From NCBI GenBank assembly GCA_029262755.1, contig JAJCYU010000427.1:1-42938 (forward strand): DNA of 42,938 nucleotides. Direction: 5' to 3'. The notes under the pieces are model-generated. The model saw only the letters and a list, made by a program, of their open reading frames with translations. It made no database searches and was not told where the DNA came from. The first letter of the stretch is position 1, and every line of letters begins with the position of its first letter. Positions 24,361 through 31,680 of the stretch are shown piece by piece. A program made the position numbers and the translations under genes. This DNA is from Anaerolineae bacterium (GTDB lineage: Bacteria; Chloroflexota; Anaerolineae; Epilineales; Epilineaceae).

Positions 24361-24418
24361 TACTTCGTTCCTTATGTGTTAGGAGTTAAGATTAGGAGCT
24401 ATATACTCCGGGTAAAAC

Positions 24419-24482
24419 TTACTATAGTAACTTCTTTCTTTATGGTGCAGGTTTTAATTCCGCTAACGGTGGAGATCCTGCA
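24419..24482 (-). other. Structured leader of the 249-aa gene
   Basis: Within the leader a perfect 12-bp palindrome TTACTATAGTAA occurs at 24419-24430, and TGCAGG (24446-24451) can pair with CCTGCA (24477-24482). They may fold the 5' UTR or bind a dimeric regulator. Confidence 0.35.
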
Positions 24483-24496
24483 ACTCCAGAATACAT

Positions 24497-24524
24497 ATGA
24501 TACCAGATAGTATAGAGGTGTCAA
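24497..24524 (-). promoter_or_regulatory. Sigma70-like promoter for the 249-aa gene
   Basis: On the minus strand a perfect -35 TTGACA (24519-24524) and a -10 TATCAT (24497-24502) are 16 bp apart, with an extended TGG directly before the -10. Transcription would start near 24490 and reach the gene at 24360. Confidence 0.75.
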
Positions 24525-24543
24525 CAAGTATTTTCTTCTTAGA

Positions 24544-24846
24544 TTACAGAGGTAGTTTTAGCTGGTCTGTAGGAGGAGACAGGAGCCGAGACTCATACGC
24601 TTTTAGGTCTTTATCTAGCATACGTCGCAGGCTATCTATACGTCTGTTAAGATCATTTAGTGCATGATAGGTCTCTATGGTAGCTACACCTCTAGGTAAA
24701 GAGATAGGGTATATATTTTGTAGTCTAAACCGTTTAATCCATGCTATCTTTCTAGTCGCTAGGGTTATAGATTGCTGTGCTTGTACCTGTGAAGCTGCTG
24801 GTGTTAGTACAGGTGTGCGGTTAGGCCGTTTAGTTGTGGTTGTCAT
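24544..24846 (-). CDS. Hypothetical basic protein
   Basis: 100 aa. A Thr/Arg/Pro-rich N-terminus (TTTKRPNRTPVLTPAAS) precedes a helical, Arg-rich middle (LNRRIDSLRRMLDKDLKAYE). It starts 2 bp after the helicase gene. Unknown function; the helical part could bind the helicase or DNA. Confidence 0.55.
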   Translation of the reverse strand: MTTTTKRPNRTPVLTPAASQVQAQQSITLATRKIAWIKRFRLQNIYPISLPRGVATIETYHALNDLNRRIDSLRRMLDKDLKAYESRLLSPPTDQLKLPL

Positions 24847-24848
24847 AT

Positions 24849-26525
24849 CTAATCCCCTCCTGCTAGTTTCTTACCTTTAAAGAATTCTGCCTTCTCTGCT
24901 AGCGTATCTCCTTTAATCTTCTGACTCTTTATTCCTTTAGTAAAGCTCTCTGGTTCACATATTACATACAGCTCTTCCTTAGCACGAGTGACAGCAGTAT
25001 ATAGCAACTCTCTCTGTAACATTGTAGCGTGAGACTGATGGAGACATAGATATACCTTTCTCCACTCGCTACCCTGAGCTTTATGTACGGTAAGTGCATA
25101 GGAATGTAGCAGATTGTTTATATCCGCTGCTTTAGAGAGTGTAGTGGATACTCCTGTATCTAGCAATCTCACTGTTAGCTTATGTGATCCTTGCGTTACT
25201 CTATCTTCTGATGAAGCAACCTGATCTAGTAAGGCGTCTACGTCAGAGATAGAAGTGGGCGCTCCAGCTCCTCTATCTGGTTTATGGTTATGTCCCCAGT
25301 AATCTAAGTGAGCAGACTCTCTCTGTACGCGGCCGCCACTATAAGAGAGGTTAGGCTCTATCTCTAATATCTCTGCATCTTCCTTATCATATAGTACCTT
25401 GTCCCCTACAGAGAAGTAATGCTTATTAAACCCTGCCATTACTTCATAGGTTATAGCTCCAGTCTTTCTAGCTATATGGTTAGCTATATGCTTGTTAAGC
25501 TCTATAGTTCCACAGGCTTTATTATAAGGTATAAGTATGCTGTCTGTATCTGGGTCATATACCTTCTTATCATAAGCAGCAGTAAAGAATGCAGCTAAGG
25601 TTAGTAGCGCGGTATCTGGAGAGAGTTTCTTCTTCCATGGGTGTATAGTAAGCTGATCTGGTACATGCCATGAAGCGTATTCTTCTACAGGTATAGGCTT
25701 ACCAGATAGTATCCTATGAGCTAGTCGTATAATAGGAGATTCTAATGCTTGTCTATAGACTTCTGTAAGCTCTATTACAGGGAGTTCTAGCATTTTAAAT
25801 CCTAGTATAGCAGGCCCGAATACAGGAGGTAACTGGTTTATATCTCCTATAAATATCCACTGTACAGAATGACCTAGGGCAGCAGTTATTTTATTATAAT
25901 CATCCACTGATAGCATAGAGGCTTCTTCTACTCCTATGGTAGCTATAGTATCAGGTAGTGGATTATTAGCGTGTCTCTGCGGCTCGAAACTCATAGTCTT
26001 TTTATTAGTACCTGTCTCAGGATCATACACTTCATAGTATACAGGAGCGTATTCTAATAGCTTATGCCCTGTAATACAGTTATTCTTTAGTTCCTCAGAC
26101 TGTACCTTACGGATGTTATTAACAGCGCGCCGCGTATAGGATATAATAAGTATTCCGGGCGTACCATCTATAAGGTGCTTATGCTGTGTACCTTGTAAGA
26201 TAGGTATAGTGCCAGATTCTATTAGTCCTTGCATACCTCCCTGTGTAGCTGTAGTCTTACCTGTACCTGCCGCTCCTATAAGAACCACTGACTCTCCAGC
26301 AGCTACGCGACGAACGAATTCTTCCTGTTTAGCATTGTAGGTAATAAGGCTACCGTCCATAGAAGTATGGGTAAGGGGGGTAGATACTCCAGATACTACT
26401 TCTGTTTCCGCTGTCTCTACTGGTTCCTGCTCCTGTACCTGTTCTATCTTCTTCTCTCTATCCCTATTCTTCTCTCTAGCAGCTGCTACTATCTCAGCTA
26501 GTCTGCTCTTACTTATAGTAACCAT
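24849..26525 (-). CDS. RecD/Dda-like superfamily 1 DNA helicase
   Basis: 558 aa. Walker A GAAGTGKT at residues 84-91, Walker B IGVEEASML, motif III WIFIGDINQLPPVFG, motif V YALTVHKAQGSEWRKVYL and motif VI LLYTAVTRAKEELYVI are all present in order, as in 5'-3' helicases of the RecD2/Dda type with a UvrD_C_2-like end. An N-terminal 60 residues are charged and disordered. It probably unwinds DNA at forks or during recombination. It belongs to the group under the repeat-bearing promoter at 29 kb, with a 122-bp gap upstream that holds no feature I can name. Confidence 0.92.
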   Translation of the reverse strand: MVTISKSRLAEIVAAAREKNRDREKKIEQVQEQEPVETAETEVVSGVSTPLTHTSMDGSLITYNAKQEEFVRRVAAGESVVLIGAAGTGKTTATQGGMQGLIESGTIPILQGTQHKHLIDGTPGILIISYTRRAVNNIRKVQSEELKNNCITGHKLLEYAPVYYEVYDPETGTNKKTMSFEPQRHANNPLPDTIATIGVEEASMLSVDDYNKITAALGHSVQWIFIGDINQLPPVFGPAILGFKMLELPVIELTEVYRQALESPIIRLAHRILSGKPIPVEEYASWHVPDQLTIHPWKKKLSPDTALLTLAAFFTAAYDKKVYDPDTDSILIPYNKACGTIELNKHIANHIARKTGAITYEVMAGFNKHYFSVGDKVLYDKEDAEILEIEPNLSYSGGRVQRESAHLDYWGHNHKPDRGAGAPTSISDVDALLDQVASSEDRVTQGSHKLTVRLLDTGVSTTLSKAADINNLLHSYALTVHKAQGSEWRKVYLCLHQSHATMLQRELLYTAVTRAKEELYVICEPESFTKGIKSQKIKGDTLAEKAEFFKGKKLAGGD

Positions 26526-26647
26526 GTCTTTAGTTTCCTTATAGAGGCAATCACTATTACCTTAGCTCTTATTTTAAATATGTAGCATTTAACTAGGAGG
26601 TATATATAGAATCTAGTCATAACTGTGTAAGCTCCTATTAACTGTAT

Positions 26648-27049
26648 CTATTTAGCTGTAACTAATACTATAGCTGCTGCCTTATATTCCGGCTGTAGCT
26701 CTCTAAATGATAGCGCTACCTGCTTGCTACCTGCCCCATATAATATACCAGAGTCACAGTTATAAAATCTTACCTGATAGTCTACACCGTCTCTAGTAAT
26801 CACACCTCTGTGAAGTCTATCTGAGAAGTACTCAGCGCTCCAATACAGGAGGTAGTAACTAGAGAATATATTCTGGTATTCAGGCTCTATACGCCAGAAA
26901 GACTGCTGCATATAGAGAGCGGTAGATTTAGGTATACCGTATTTATTAAGTACATCTATTGAAGGGAGCATAGTATACTGTGGGTTCTGTACACGGTAGC
27001 GAGATTCTCTAGAGTCTCTGGTATCTGTATCTGTGTCTGTGTCTGTCAT
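26648..27049 (-). CDS. Hypothetical protein
   Basis: 133 aa. It starts with a Thr-Asp repeat (MTDTDTDTDT) from a 6-bp DNA repeat. The remainder is rich in Tyr and Ser (MLPSIDVLNKYGIPKST, NIFSSYYLLYWSAEYFS). There is an ATGA overlap with the gene upstream. I do not recognise it. Confidence 0.55.
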   Translation of the reverse strand: MTDTDTDTDTRDSRESRYRVQNPQYTMLPSIDVLNKYGIPKSTALYMQQSFWRIEPEYQNIFSSYYLLYWSAEYFSDRLHRGVITRDGVDYQVRFYNCDSGILYGAGSKQVALSFRELQPEYKAAAIVLVTAK

Positions 27050-28068
27050 AGCTTAGGTTCCTGTGATATGTTTGTATCTGATGATTTCTGTGTATCTGGC
27101 GGTGTATCTGGTTTCTTCTTAGCTTCCAGTGTAGCTACCCTATATCTCAGCTTAGCTTTTATATAATCTAACTGAGAGGTGTAATCAGTTCTTACAGGAG
27201 GGGAATCTGTAGCTTTAGCTAATATAGCCTCTACTTCTGTCTGATTCTTAGTAGATTCAGAAGGTAGAAGCATATACCCTAGACTGTTAGAAGTACCTAG
27301 CCCTAAGAAGTCTGTATGTCGGGATATACCTTCTCTAAGAGTACTCATAAGAGCATGGAAATGTATAGAACCTGCTTCTATGTTCTCTTCGCAAAACTCT
27401 TTTACCTCTCTTATCTCAGAGATAGGTGTAGCAAACATTTTGGAGCTATTAAAACAAGAGCGTATTAGTTTACACCATGCTTCATTATTAGCTGGAGGGA
27501 ATTCTGCTGCTTTAGAAGCCCAACTTGCTACCATTCCAGCATAGTACTTAGGTTCCATACCACTTTTTATACAGTGAGAGAGTCTATTCTCTGCTTTCTG
27601 TAATGACTCATAATCTATCTTAGCTTTCCTGCCGTATCTAAAGTCTGCTACATTATCTTCCCATGCAGCTATCCAGTTAGGTATCTGCGCCAGAGAAGAT
27701 GTTTCAGGGTTAACAGAGAAAGAAGGTTGAGAGAATGAAGGATGCACGATACAGTTAGTAAGCTCTACTACTCTTATAAGCTGGTGTATATTATTCTCTA
27801 TAAGAGAGATAGTAGCAGAGTCGTTAGGATTACAGGTAGCTGGAGAGTTCCATGCTACTTGCTCTGTAGAGTGTAGGAACGCTAGAAATAGCAGGTAGCT
27901 ATCTGTAGGCGGTAGCTGCCCGGAGCAATGCTTAGAATATAACCCGTATAGTTTCTTATACGGTAAGGCAAAGATTGGGTGAAAATAACCTTCTTCTGAT
28001 CTTATAACTAGCGAGCCGTGATCACAGGAAAAGGTTATACCGCTTATGGCACAATGTATTTTAGCCAT
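27046..28068 (-). CDS. Hypothetical replication-region protein
   Basis: 340 aa. The N-terminus (MAKIHCAISGITFSCDHGSL) has a C-x8-C and His arrangement that could bind metal. Most of the protein is helical, and the last 60 residues are Lys/Pro/Thr-rich and disordered. Similar proteins occur in other phages next to helicases, as far as I recall, but I cannot give a function. A role in replication initiation is a guess from its position close to the repeat region. Confidence 0.65.
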   Translation of the reverse strand: MAKIHCAISGITFSCDHGSLVIRSEEGYFHPIFALPYKKLYGLYSKHCSGQLPPTDSYLLFLAFLHSTEQVAWNSPATCNPNDSATISLIENNIHQLIRVVELTNCIVHPSFSQPSFSVNPETSSLAQIPNWIAAWEDNVADFRYGRKAKIDYESLQKAENRLSHCIKSGMEPKYYAGMVASWASKAAEFPPANNEAWCKLIRSCFNSSKMFATPISEIREVKEFCEENIEAGSIHFHALMSTLREGISRHTDFLGLGTSNSLGYMLLPSESTKNQTEVEAILAKATDSPPVRTDYTSQLDYIKAKLRYRVATLEAKKKPDTPPDTQKSSDTNISQEPKL

Positions 28069-28076
28069 AGGTAGGA

Positions 28077-28394
28077 TTAAATCTTACGGCCAGATACGGT
28101 GCTTACTAGATTCTGCTTGCTAGAGGTACGAGCAGCTAGTTTCCAGTAGGTTACACAGTCTAGATGAGCACAAGGATGGTTAATAAGGATACATATAAGC
28201 TGATCGTCATTAGTTCTTATATATACTCCGCCAGTCTCAGTCGTCTTTTCTACTCTATATCTCTTATTAGGTGTGAATGTATAGTGTATATAATCAGACA
28301 TATCAGGAAAGGCACCAAAGAATACTTCTCTACCTATCATATCTTCTGTAACTATTATCTGATCTTTTCTAATGCTTGTATCTCTATTACTCAT
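28077..28394 (-). CDS. Hypothetical protein
   Basis: 105 aa. I choose the ATG at 28394, with TGGAG 9 nt upstream; an in-frame ATG at 28433 has no ribosome site. The fold looks beta-rich (YIHYTFTPNKRYRVEKT, GGVYIRTNDDQLICILI), like a small SH3-type or barrel domain. Unknown function. Confidence 0.55.
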   Translation of the reverse strand: MSNRDTSIRKDQIIVTEDMIGREVFFGAFPDMSDYIHYTFTPNKRYRVEKTTETGGVYIRTNDDQLICILINHPCAHLDCVTYWKLAARTSSKQNLVSTVSGRKI

Positions 28395-28459
28395 AGTATC
28401 ATTCTCCATATTAGTACGTGTTGCTAGTATCATTGGTGTAGGCGTAACTGCTAGTCTCT

Positions 28460-28897
28460 CTAATCTGCCTGTCTTATATCTACCTGCTCTCTTTCAAACT
28501 CTCTTTCTTCTTCTTCGCTCATAAGAGAGTGCAGGTACATATGCTCTTTAGCTGCTTTTATCTCAGATAGAGTGCAGCTTGCAGGATTCATAGAGTACTT
28601 TATATAAGCATTAGCCCATACCTGTTCCTTAGTAAGATACTCCGCTGGGGGTGTAGCTCCTCCTCCTGTAGTAGGTACTGTCATACCTAATGACTCTTCT
28701 AGTCCCTGTTTCGGTGGCGCTAAGCTATACGCCTCTGCTATACCTGCATTCTGTATCTTAGCTTGAAACGGAGCTAGTATAGAAATCACTGTCATACTCT
28801 CTTGAGAGATAGGTGATTCACTCTTAGCAAGATACAGTATGTGATCTATAATAGCGGCAGATAATACAGGCCGATACCGTTTAGGTGTGGTGCTCAT
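28460..28897 (-). CDS. Hypothetical protein, first gene of the middle operon
   Basis: 145 aa with AAGGAG upstream. It is helical, with a central Pro/Gly-rich linker (TVPTTGGGATPPAEYL) and an acidic C-terminus (SEEEEREFEREQVD). It is the first gene downstream of the promoter that overlaps the TGGCAT repeats, so it could be an early regulator, but no DNA-binding motif is seen. Confidence 0.55.
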   Translation of the reverse strand: MSTTPKRYRPVLSAAIIDHILYLAKSESPISQESMTVISILAPFQAKIQNAGIAEAYSLAPPKQGLEESLGMTVPTTGGGATPPAEYLTKEQVWANAYIKYSMNPASCTLSEIKAAKEHMYLHSLMSEEEEREFEREQVDIRQAD

Positions 28898-28972
28898 GAC
28901 TTATTTTTCTCCTTCCTTTGTTTCTAATGTCTCTATCTCTTCTGCTTTCTAATCTAACAGCTTATCAGGGAA

Positions 28973-29017
28973 TTCTGGCAAGGTGTCAGCATATGCCATT
29001 ATGCCAGAATGCCAGAA
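28973..29017. repeat. TGGCAT repeat cluster A, overlapping a promoter
   Basis: One TTCTGGCA (28973-28980) faces three units of the inverted form (ATGCCATT, ATGCCAGA, ATGCCAGA-like, 28993-29017). Units recur every 8 bp. They lie between and over the -35 and -10 of the leftward promoter, as operators do. Confidence 0.75.
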
Positions 29018-29026
29018 GGGTGTCAA
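28998..29026 (-). promoter_or_regulatory. Sigma70-like promoter of the leftward middle operon
   Basis: On the minus strand -35 TTGACA (29021-29026), a 17-bp spacer and -10 CATAAT (28998-29003), with TGG directly before the -10. The spacer contains the TGGCAT repeats, so a bound protein would compete with RNA polymerase. Start near 28990, about 95 nt before the first gene. Confidence 0.75.
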
Positions 29027-29378
29027 CCCCTATTTACCCCTCTGTATTCTACTCCACTATAGATCTAATAGCTATATACATAGCTACCAGCTAGGCTGTG
29101 CCTATATAGCTGTTACCTGCCTGTGCCTATATCACATCATAGGTAATGGCGCCTATATAGTCTCTCTTAGTTAAGGTTCTACACTACGGTATGATTTAAC
29201 CCCTACTAAAAATATAACTAATTAATACATATATACTTATATCTCTTATATACATACTATATACATAGCTGTTACCTAGATACTACCTATACACAGTCTA
29301 GCTATCTACCTATATAGTGTAGTTATTAGGGAGATACATGAGGTGAAATATCGACCTATATAGTGGGTGAAAATCGCT

Positions 29379-29438
29379 CTGGCATTCTGGCATTCTGGCA
29401 CCAACTGGCATATCGTGACATTATGCCATTATGCCATA
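29379..29438. repeat. TGGCAT repeat cluster B, imperfect palindrome
   Basis: The left arm has three TGGCAT-like units (29379-29400) and the right arm (29416-29438) has three in inverse orientation, with a further CTGGCA at 29405-29410 between them. The arms differ mainly at the two bases between units. It is about 400 bp from cluster A. Confidence 0.75.
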
Positions 29439-29465
29439 TTTAGGGAATAGCTAAATCCAATAGAC

Positions 29466-29501
29466 AATAAAAAGCCTGTAATCTATACCAGCATTACAGG
29501 C
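29466..29501 (-). terminator. Rho-independent terminator of the early genes
   Basis: On the minus strand a perfect 9-bp stem GCCTGTAAT/ATTACAGGC (29493-29501 and 29474-29482) with a 10-nt loop is followed by TTTTTATTG. It lies just after the 72-aa gene and would isolate the two early genes from the middle operon. Confidence 0.9.
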
Positions 29502-29531
29502 AAGGGAGCTAACTAGCTAACTGAGACAGTT

Positions 29532-29750
29532 CTAGCTATATAGTTCTATCTCTGTCTCATAATCTGATATGTCAGTATATACCGTCACACTCTCACACTC
29601 GCTATCAGTATCTAGCTGATTGTATGCCCATAACTGAGCAACTGTATCATCTGCGAATTGCATACGTGATAGAATCTTATCCTTTCTATCACGGGTGACT
29701 GCGATCACAGCCGGATTATCTGAGTTAATACCTGCATTATTATTATTCAT
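29532..29750 (-). CDS. Small acidic early protein
   Basis: 72 aa, acidic and Asn/Asp-rich (MNNNNAGINSDNP, LDTDSECES, DISDYETEIELYS), with GGAG before the ATG. It lies between the 247-aa gene and a strong terminator. The charge pattern resembles small phage proteins that mimic DNA or block host factors, but no family is recognised. Confidence 0.6.
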   Translation of the reverse strand: MNNNNAGINSDNPAVIAVTRDRKDKILSRMQFADDTVAQLWAYNQLDTDSECESVTVYTDISDYETEIELYS

Positions 29751-29762
29751 AGTATCAGTCTC

Positions 29763-30506
29763 CTATAATGCTAGTAACAAGTTATCCACCGTGGCTGCTT
29801 TCATTCCTTCCAGCCTTGCATAGAATCTAGCGCCTATGCTATCAGTCTTATCTACTCCAGCAACTACTAGCGCACGCTGCAATAGTTCTGCTTCTTCCTT
29901 TCTATACACTGTCTTACCACTAGCAAGGCTTGCAAACTTAGCCTTATACGCACCAGTGACCGCTGCTAGTTTCTCCAGTTCCGCCTCTGTAGGTTCCAGC
30001 TCACCCGATCCTGTCATATCTATCCCGAGTTTCTCACTAAATGCCAGTGCTAGATTATCCAGCACCGCTGAATCATACCAGCTCTCTATTTTCTCCTTAT
30101 TAAGCCTATTACTTTGCCCAGCGTCCTCTAGCGCTTCAAGGATTTTATCTAACCCTAGCCAGCTATCATTAAATCCTATACCCCCAGCCGTGTGATGCGC
30201 CTTAATTAGCTTATCCTCTACGTCTTGTAAGAACATAGAAACATATGGTGCAAGCCGCGCCGCCTCTGCTACTACCACACTCTCATCTAGATGCTTTTCA
30301 GGTACTAGAATATAGCTATTCTCGCCTGCTTTAGTACCAGTCTTTCGGTTCTCTTTATACAGGCACTTAACTAATCTCATGCCTTCTGGTACTGTGATAG
30401 GTAGCTGCGAATCATACGCGCTATACTTATAGCTAGTCGCTACTGGTGCCATTGTCTGTGCCGCAATTGGTGCCGCTGTCTGTACTGCATTATTAATAGA
30501 TTCCAT
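29763..30506 (-). CDS. Early protein of unknown function
   Basis: 247 aa, first gene leftward from the divergent control region and transcribed from a promoter with a perfect -10. The first 25 residues are Ala/Val/Thr-rich. The rest is helical (FLQDVEDKLIKAHH, GLDKILEALEDAG, ARFYARLEGMKAATVDNLLLAL). GAGGAT precedes the ATG. It may be a distant relative of the 249-aa protein at 23611-24360. The early position suggests host takeover or DNA protection, but no motif supports a specific role. Confidence 0.65.
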   Translation of the reverse strand: MESINNAVQTAAPIAAQTMAPVATSYKYSAYDSQLPITVPEGMRLVKCLYKENRKTGTKAGENSYILVPEKHLDESVVVAEAARLAPYVSMFLQDVEDKLIKAHHTAGGIGFNDSWLGLDKILEALEDAGQSNRLNKEKIESWYDSAVLDNLALAFSEKLGIDMTGSGELEPTEAELEKLAAVTGAYKAKFASLASGKTVYRKEEAELLQRALVVAGVDKTDSIGARFYARLEGMKAATVDNLLLAL

Positions 30507-30557
30507 GATCGTATCCTCTTAGTTATATGAACTAGGCGTATCCCAATCCATGCTCTG

Positions 30558-30588
30558 ATTATACCATGATACTATCTCACCTTGTCAA
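30558..30588 (-). promoter_or_regulatory. Sigma70-like early promoter
   Basis: On the minus strand -35 TTGACA (30583-30588) and a perfect -10 TATAAT (30558-30563), with TGG directly before the -10. The spacer is 19 bp, longer than ideal, but the extended -10 can compensate. It drives the 247-aa and 72-aa early genes. Confidence 0.7.
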
Positions 30589-30833
30589 GCATACCTACAT
30601 CTAATTACTTATATCTACCATTCTAATTACTACCTGTATCTATCTCTGCCTATCTACTTCTATCTATACCTATATCTCACAGCTATCTATCCCCTGCCTA
30701 TGCTTACATTCGCATATGCTAATACTAATAACCCTGGGGGGAGTAAGCCTTTTTTACTTCTGAGGCAGCCCTATATCCTAAGACCTCTTCCGCAATTTCC
30801 TAAATTTTTTAGTTACCACTACCAGTTACACCG

Positions 30834-30946
30834 TATAGGAGGAGAATACCCCGCTACCTAATAAGTATCCTCGCTATTCCCACTACCTCCTCCTCCTCCT
30901 TATATGATATACTTCTTACTTAGAAACCTGAAACTATAGGAGGTAG
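30834..30946 (+). promoter_or_regulatory. Possible RNA switch hiding the ribosome site of the first late gene
   Basis: Three segments can pair in competing ways. CTACCTCCT (30883-30891) is exactly complementary over 9 nt to AGGAGGTAG (30938-30946), the ribosome site of the small terminase gene. The neighbouring CTCCTCCTTATA (30893-30904) can instead pair with TATAGGAGGAG (30834-30844), with one bulge. This is the layout of a translational switch if transcription starts upstream of 30834. Confidence 0.4.
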
Positions 30947-30952
30947 CAAGCT

Positions 30953-31504
30953 GTGACATCACCATCTAGTACATTTGTAGAAGATAGAGCACTTAGTTTG
31001 CTAGGCTCCGGCGCGTCTCCTGAATCTGTAGCTACCGCATTAGGTGTTACAGCATCTAGGATTTCACAGCTTCTATCTAATGAAGCCTTCGCGGAACAGG
31101 TAGCTGCATTAAGATATAAGAACTTACAGCAATATAATGAGAGAGATGAATCTTATAATAATATAGAAGACGCTCTTATCACTAAGCTGCGCGCTTCGTT
31201 GCCGTTACTAATGCGTCCGCGTGATATATTAGGTGCAATTAAAGTAATTAATGGAGCTACGAGACGCGGCCAAGCTGCGCCAGAGCAGGTCACAGACAGA
31301 GCTAATATTGTGACTCTCCTTATGCCTACCCAGATTGTAAATAAATTCACTACTAATATAACTAACCAAGTAGTCAGCGCAGGAGAGCAGGATCTAACTA
31401 CCATGCAGTCTGGTACGTTGCTTACAATGACGGAAGATACAAAGAAAGAAGATAAAGTGGAAACTGCCACTAAAGAGCTAGCTTATGAAGTACATACTGA
31501 CTAG
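30953..31504 (+). CDS. terS: Small terminase subunit (TerS)
   Basis: 183 aa with a GTG start and AGGAGG 9 nt upstream. An N-terminal helix-turn-helix (SPESVATALGVTASRISQLL, residues 23-42) is the DNA-recognition part. The middle has a helical oligomerisation region (YNERDESYNNIEDALITKL). The C-terminus is charged. It binds the packaging site and hands DNA to the large subunit encoded just downstream. It is the first gene of the late arm. Confidence 0.75.
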   Translation: MTSPSSTFVEDRALSLLGSGASPESVATALGVTASRISQLLSNEAFAEQVAALRYKNLQQYNERDESYNNIEDALITKLRASLPLLMRPRDILGAIKVINGATRRGQAAPEQVTDRANIVTLLMPTQIVNKFTTNITNQVVSAGEQDLTTMQSGTLLTMTEDTKKEDKVETATKELAYEVHTD

Positions 31505-31673
31505 CCAGATGCAGGATGAAGATACTATGACTATTACAGGAAGAGAAGTTACAGTAGAGCAAGCACCTTTTATAGTTAAAGAAGCTAAAGATGCTGCTAC
31601 TATATTACGGCGGCTGCAAGCTCAGACAGCTGGCTGCTATGTAACACCTGTACCTAAGATAGTTACTAGCTAG
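31485..31673 (+). CDS. Hypothetical small protein between the terminase genes
   Basis: 62 aa if started at 31485, overlapping the small terminase by 20 bp. The ATG at 31527, with AGGA upstream, is a shorter alternative (48 aa). Residues ITGREVTVEQAPFIV and DAATILRRLQAQ suggest a small alpha/beta fold. It ends 7 bp before the large terminase. Unknown function. Confidence 0.5.
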   Translation: MKYILTSQMQDEDTMTITGREVTVEQAPFIVKEAKDAATILRRLQAQTAGCYVTPVPKIVTS

Positions 31674-31680
31674 CTCCCGC

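Larger units (their letters stand above)
28898..29531. other. 634-bp gene-free control region, candidate replication origin
   Basis: AT-rich and without a credible gene. It holds a leftward promoter, two clusters of TGGCAT/ATGCCA repeats (28973-29017 and 29379-29438), four copies of CCTATATAG (29101, 29152, 29309, 29355) and the terminator of the early genes at its right end. Iteron-like repeats beside an AT-rich stretch next to the replication genes are typical of an origin, but this is inferred. Confidence 0.6.
30507..30952. other. 446-bp divergent control region between early and late arms
   Basis: No gene. The left part holds the early promoter. Next comes a pyrimidine-rich CTAT-repeat tract (about 30595-30700; GATA repeats on the other strand). 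The right part carries the possible RNA switch and the ribosome site of the small terminase gene. I could not find a convincing rightward promoter. Confidence 0.6.

Noticed and set aside
28983-29174. A 63-codon plus-strand open frame in the gene-free region
   Set aside because: It overlaps the leftward promoter and repeats, is opposite to nearby genes and has no protein-like composition.
28973-29438. CRISPR array
   Set aside because: The repeat units are 8-bp spaced with no regular spacers; they look like protein-binding sites.
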